A DNA stretch of 33,624 nt from NCBI GenBank assembly GCA_938017825.1, contig CALIJE010000118.1, forward strand, positions 1-33,624, read 5' to 3'. The translations under genes were made by a program, and so were the position numbers. Source of the stretch: an uncultured Flavobacteriaceae bacterium. GTDB lineage: Bacteria; Bacteroidota; Bacteroidia; Flavobacteriales; Flavobacteriaceae. Under the pieces are notes generated by a model. The model was not told the DNA's origin and did no database searches. It saw only the letters and a program-made list of their open reading frames with translations. This document shows, in pieces, positions 32,351 to 33,624 of the stretch (its first letter is position 1; every line of letters begins with the position of its first letter).

Positions 32351-33624
32351 ATGAAAAAATTGGGGTTTTTAGTCATGCTAGTTGCTTGCATCTTGTTGGG
32401 TTGCAAAAATGCCGAGGATGAAAATGCCGCCAAAATAGAATTTTCTACCTGGTCCTCTTATTTGGGTGATTCAGGGCGAAGCCATTATTCAACACTTTCT
32501 CAGATCACAAAAGACAATCTCAAAGACCTAAAAGTTGCTTGGTCTTATGAGGCCTCGGATTGGGGACAAATGCAGATGAATCCATTGGTAGTCGATTCGA
32601 TTTTGTACGGGGTGACCGCCGCACTTAGGGTCGTTGCCCTAGATGCCCGTTCGGGACAGGAAATTTGGCAATTTGGGGACTCTATCAAGGTATGGCACTC
32701 TACCAGTCGCGGGGTTTCTTACTGGCAAAAAAATGACGATCGGCGCATACTTTTTACCCGAGGGGCAGATTTATTTGCATTAAACGCCTTAACCGGTGAG
32801 CCTGTAAGGAGCTTTGGAACCAATGGTCGAATAGACCTGCGATCAGGCATGGCCGAATCGGCTAAAAATCAGTTTGTAATTTCGAATACTCCCGGAACCA
32901 TTTTTAAAGACCTTATTGTTATGCCCTTACGCCTTTCTGAAGGGGCTGGTGCTCCTCCTGGAGATATAATGGCCTTTAATGTCATAAGCGGAAAGGTCGA
33001 GTGGGTCTTTCACACCCTTCCTAAAAAAGGTCAATTTGGCTATGCTTCATGGAGTACAGATCCAAGGAAAAGCCCCATTGTTGGCGCGGCAAATAATTGG
33101 GCGGGGATGGCGGTTGATGAAGAGGCAGAGATTATCTACGTTCCAACAGGTTCCGCTGCCCCTGACTTTTATGGTGGTGATCGCCTTGGTGCAAACCTGT
33201 TTGCGAATTGTCTTCTTGCCTTAGATGCAAATACGGGAAAACGACTTTGGCATTTTCAATTGACACATCATGATATTTGGGACAGGGACCCCCCTGCTCC
33301 CCCTACTCTTCTATTGATAGAACGAAATAACCAAAAGATTCCTGCTGTTGCACAAGTTACCAAGCAAGGATATGTTTATGTGTTCAATAGACTAACCGGT
33401 GAGCCTTTATTCGATATTGACGAAGTGCCTGTTCCCTCCTCGACAATTAAGGGGGAAAAAACGTCACCAACTCAGCCGTTGCCACAAAGACCTAAGCCGT
33501 TTGCTAGACAGTCACAGGATCTTACAGAAAACGATATTAGTCCGTTTGCAGAAAACAAGGATGAACTTTTGGAGATTTTTCGAAATTCCGATCGGCGGCA
33601 ATACGCGCCACCTGCCTTAACTTC
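32351..33624 (+). CDS. PQQ-dependent dehydrogenase lipoprotein (partial, 3' end missing)
   Basis: At least 424 codons, open to the right edge of the window. The signal peptide ends ILLGC with lipid-site Cys18. The body is a quinoprotein beta-propeller: repeated blade motifs such as ALDARSGQEIWQF, ALNALTGEPVRSFG, LALDANTGKRLWHFQ and YVFNRLTGEPL, plus WSSYLGDSGRSHYSTLSQI and QLTHHDIWDRD, as in membrane glucose/alcohol dehydrogenases. It would oxidise a sugar or alcohol in the periplasm using PQQ. No haem c motif is visible in the part present; flavobacterial members sometimes carry one further on. ATG at 32351. Confidence 0.92.
   Translation, partial: MKKLGFLVMLVACILLGCKNAEDENAAKIEFSTWSSYLGDSGRSHYSTLSQITKDNLKDLKVAWSYEASDWGQMQMNPLVVDSILYGVTAALRVVALDARSGQEIWQFGDSIKVWHSTSRGVSYWQKNDDRRILFTRGADLFALNALTGEPVRSFGTNGRIDLRSGMAESAKNQFVISNTPGTIFKDLIVMPLRLSEGAGAPPGDIMAFNVISGKVEWVFHTLPKKGQFGYASWSTDPRKSPIVGAANNWAGMAVDEEAEIIYVPTGSAAPDFYGGDRLGANLFANCLLALDANTGKRLWHFQLTHHDIWDRDPPAPPTLLLIERNNQKIPAVAQVTKQGYVYVFNRLTGEPLFDIDEVPVPSSTIKGEKTSPTQPLPQRPKPFARQSQDLTENDISPFAENKDELLEIFRNSDRRQYAPPALT

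Noticed and set aside
1-33624. CRISPR arrays, rRNA genes, prophage or complete insertion sequences
   Set aside because: No regularly spaced repeats, rRNA-like stretches, integrase, transposase or phage structural genes were seen on either strand.

Overview
The window looks like the chromosome of a marine member of the Flavobacteriaceae (Bacteroidota). Supporting signs are flavobacterial protein types throughout (PF14905-type TonB-dependent outer-membrane protein, many short lipoprotein signals ending in Cys, paired rnpA/S41 peptidase, rbfA/FtsX permease). Shine-Dalgarno sequences are mostly absent, TTG and GTG starts are frequent, and several genes are preceded by the Bacteroidota -7 promoter box TAnnTTTG. 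Genus cannot be decided from sequence alone.

Layout. (1) 1-4227: a sulfur module. A leftward YeeE/YedE-type sulfur transporter pair (the second half only just enters at base 35) diverges from a rightward, nearly overlapping set: Mo-cofactor sulfite oxidase, membrane-anchored monohaem cytochrome c, lipoprotein double-rhodanese sulfurtransferase and a sterol-desaturase-family membrane protein. (2) 4294-6546: an endonuclease/exonuclease/phosphatase-fold protein and an APC amino-acid permease. (3) 6547-11176: a 445-base non-coding leader with a 34-bp palindrome and a second hairpin, then a tightly overlapping, A+T-richer operon of three different photolyase/cryptochrome-family proteins plus a 43-residue DUF2256 cysteine peptide. 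All three flavoproteins depart from the textbook family: one lacks the N-terminal antenna domain and carries an alpha/beta domain at its C-terminus, one has Phe in place of the flavin-proximal Trp, and one lacks the four cysteines of the Fe-S bacterial photolyases. The operon ends at a terminator shared with a convergent tRNA with anticodon CAU. (4) 11377-21300: housekeeping genes (methylmalonyl-CoA epimerase, rbfA, FtsX-like permease, dusB, lepA) mixed with envelope proteins (M28 peptidase lipoprotein, TolB-like propeller lipoprotein, TonB-dependent receptor). (5) 21390-24451: a small hypothetical protein, a CPA-type cation/proton antiporter with a TrkA-N domain, and a metallo-beta-lactamase-fold hydrolase. 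(6) 24480-30034: a rightward run of secreted or envelope proteases (S8, M1, S41) with rnpA embedded in it. (7) 30093-33624: an HGSNAT/NagX-like membrane acyltransferase, a PqqB-like lipoprotein, and the start of a PQQ-dependent dehydrogenase that runs off the right edge.

The most promising region for new biology is the photolyase operon with its leader. The sulfur module and the PqqB-like/PQQ-dehydrogenase pair are the next most interesting gene partnerships. All functional statements are from reading motifs by eye; no database search was run.
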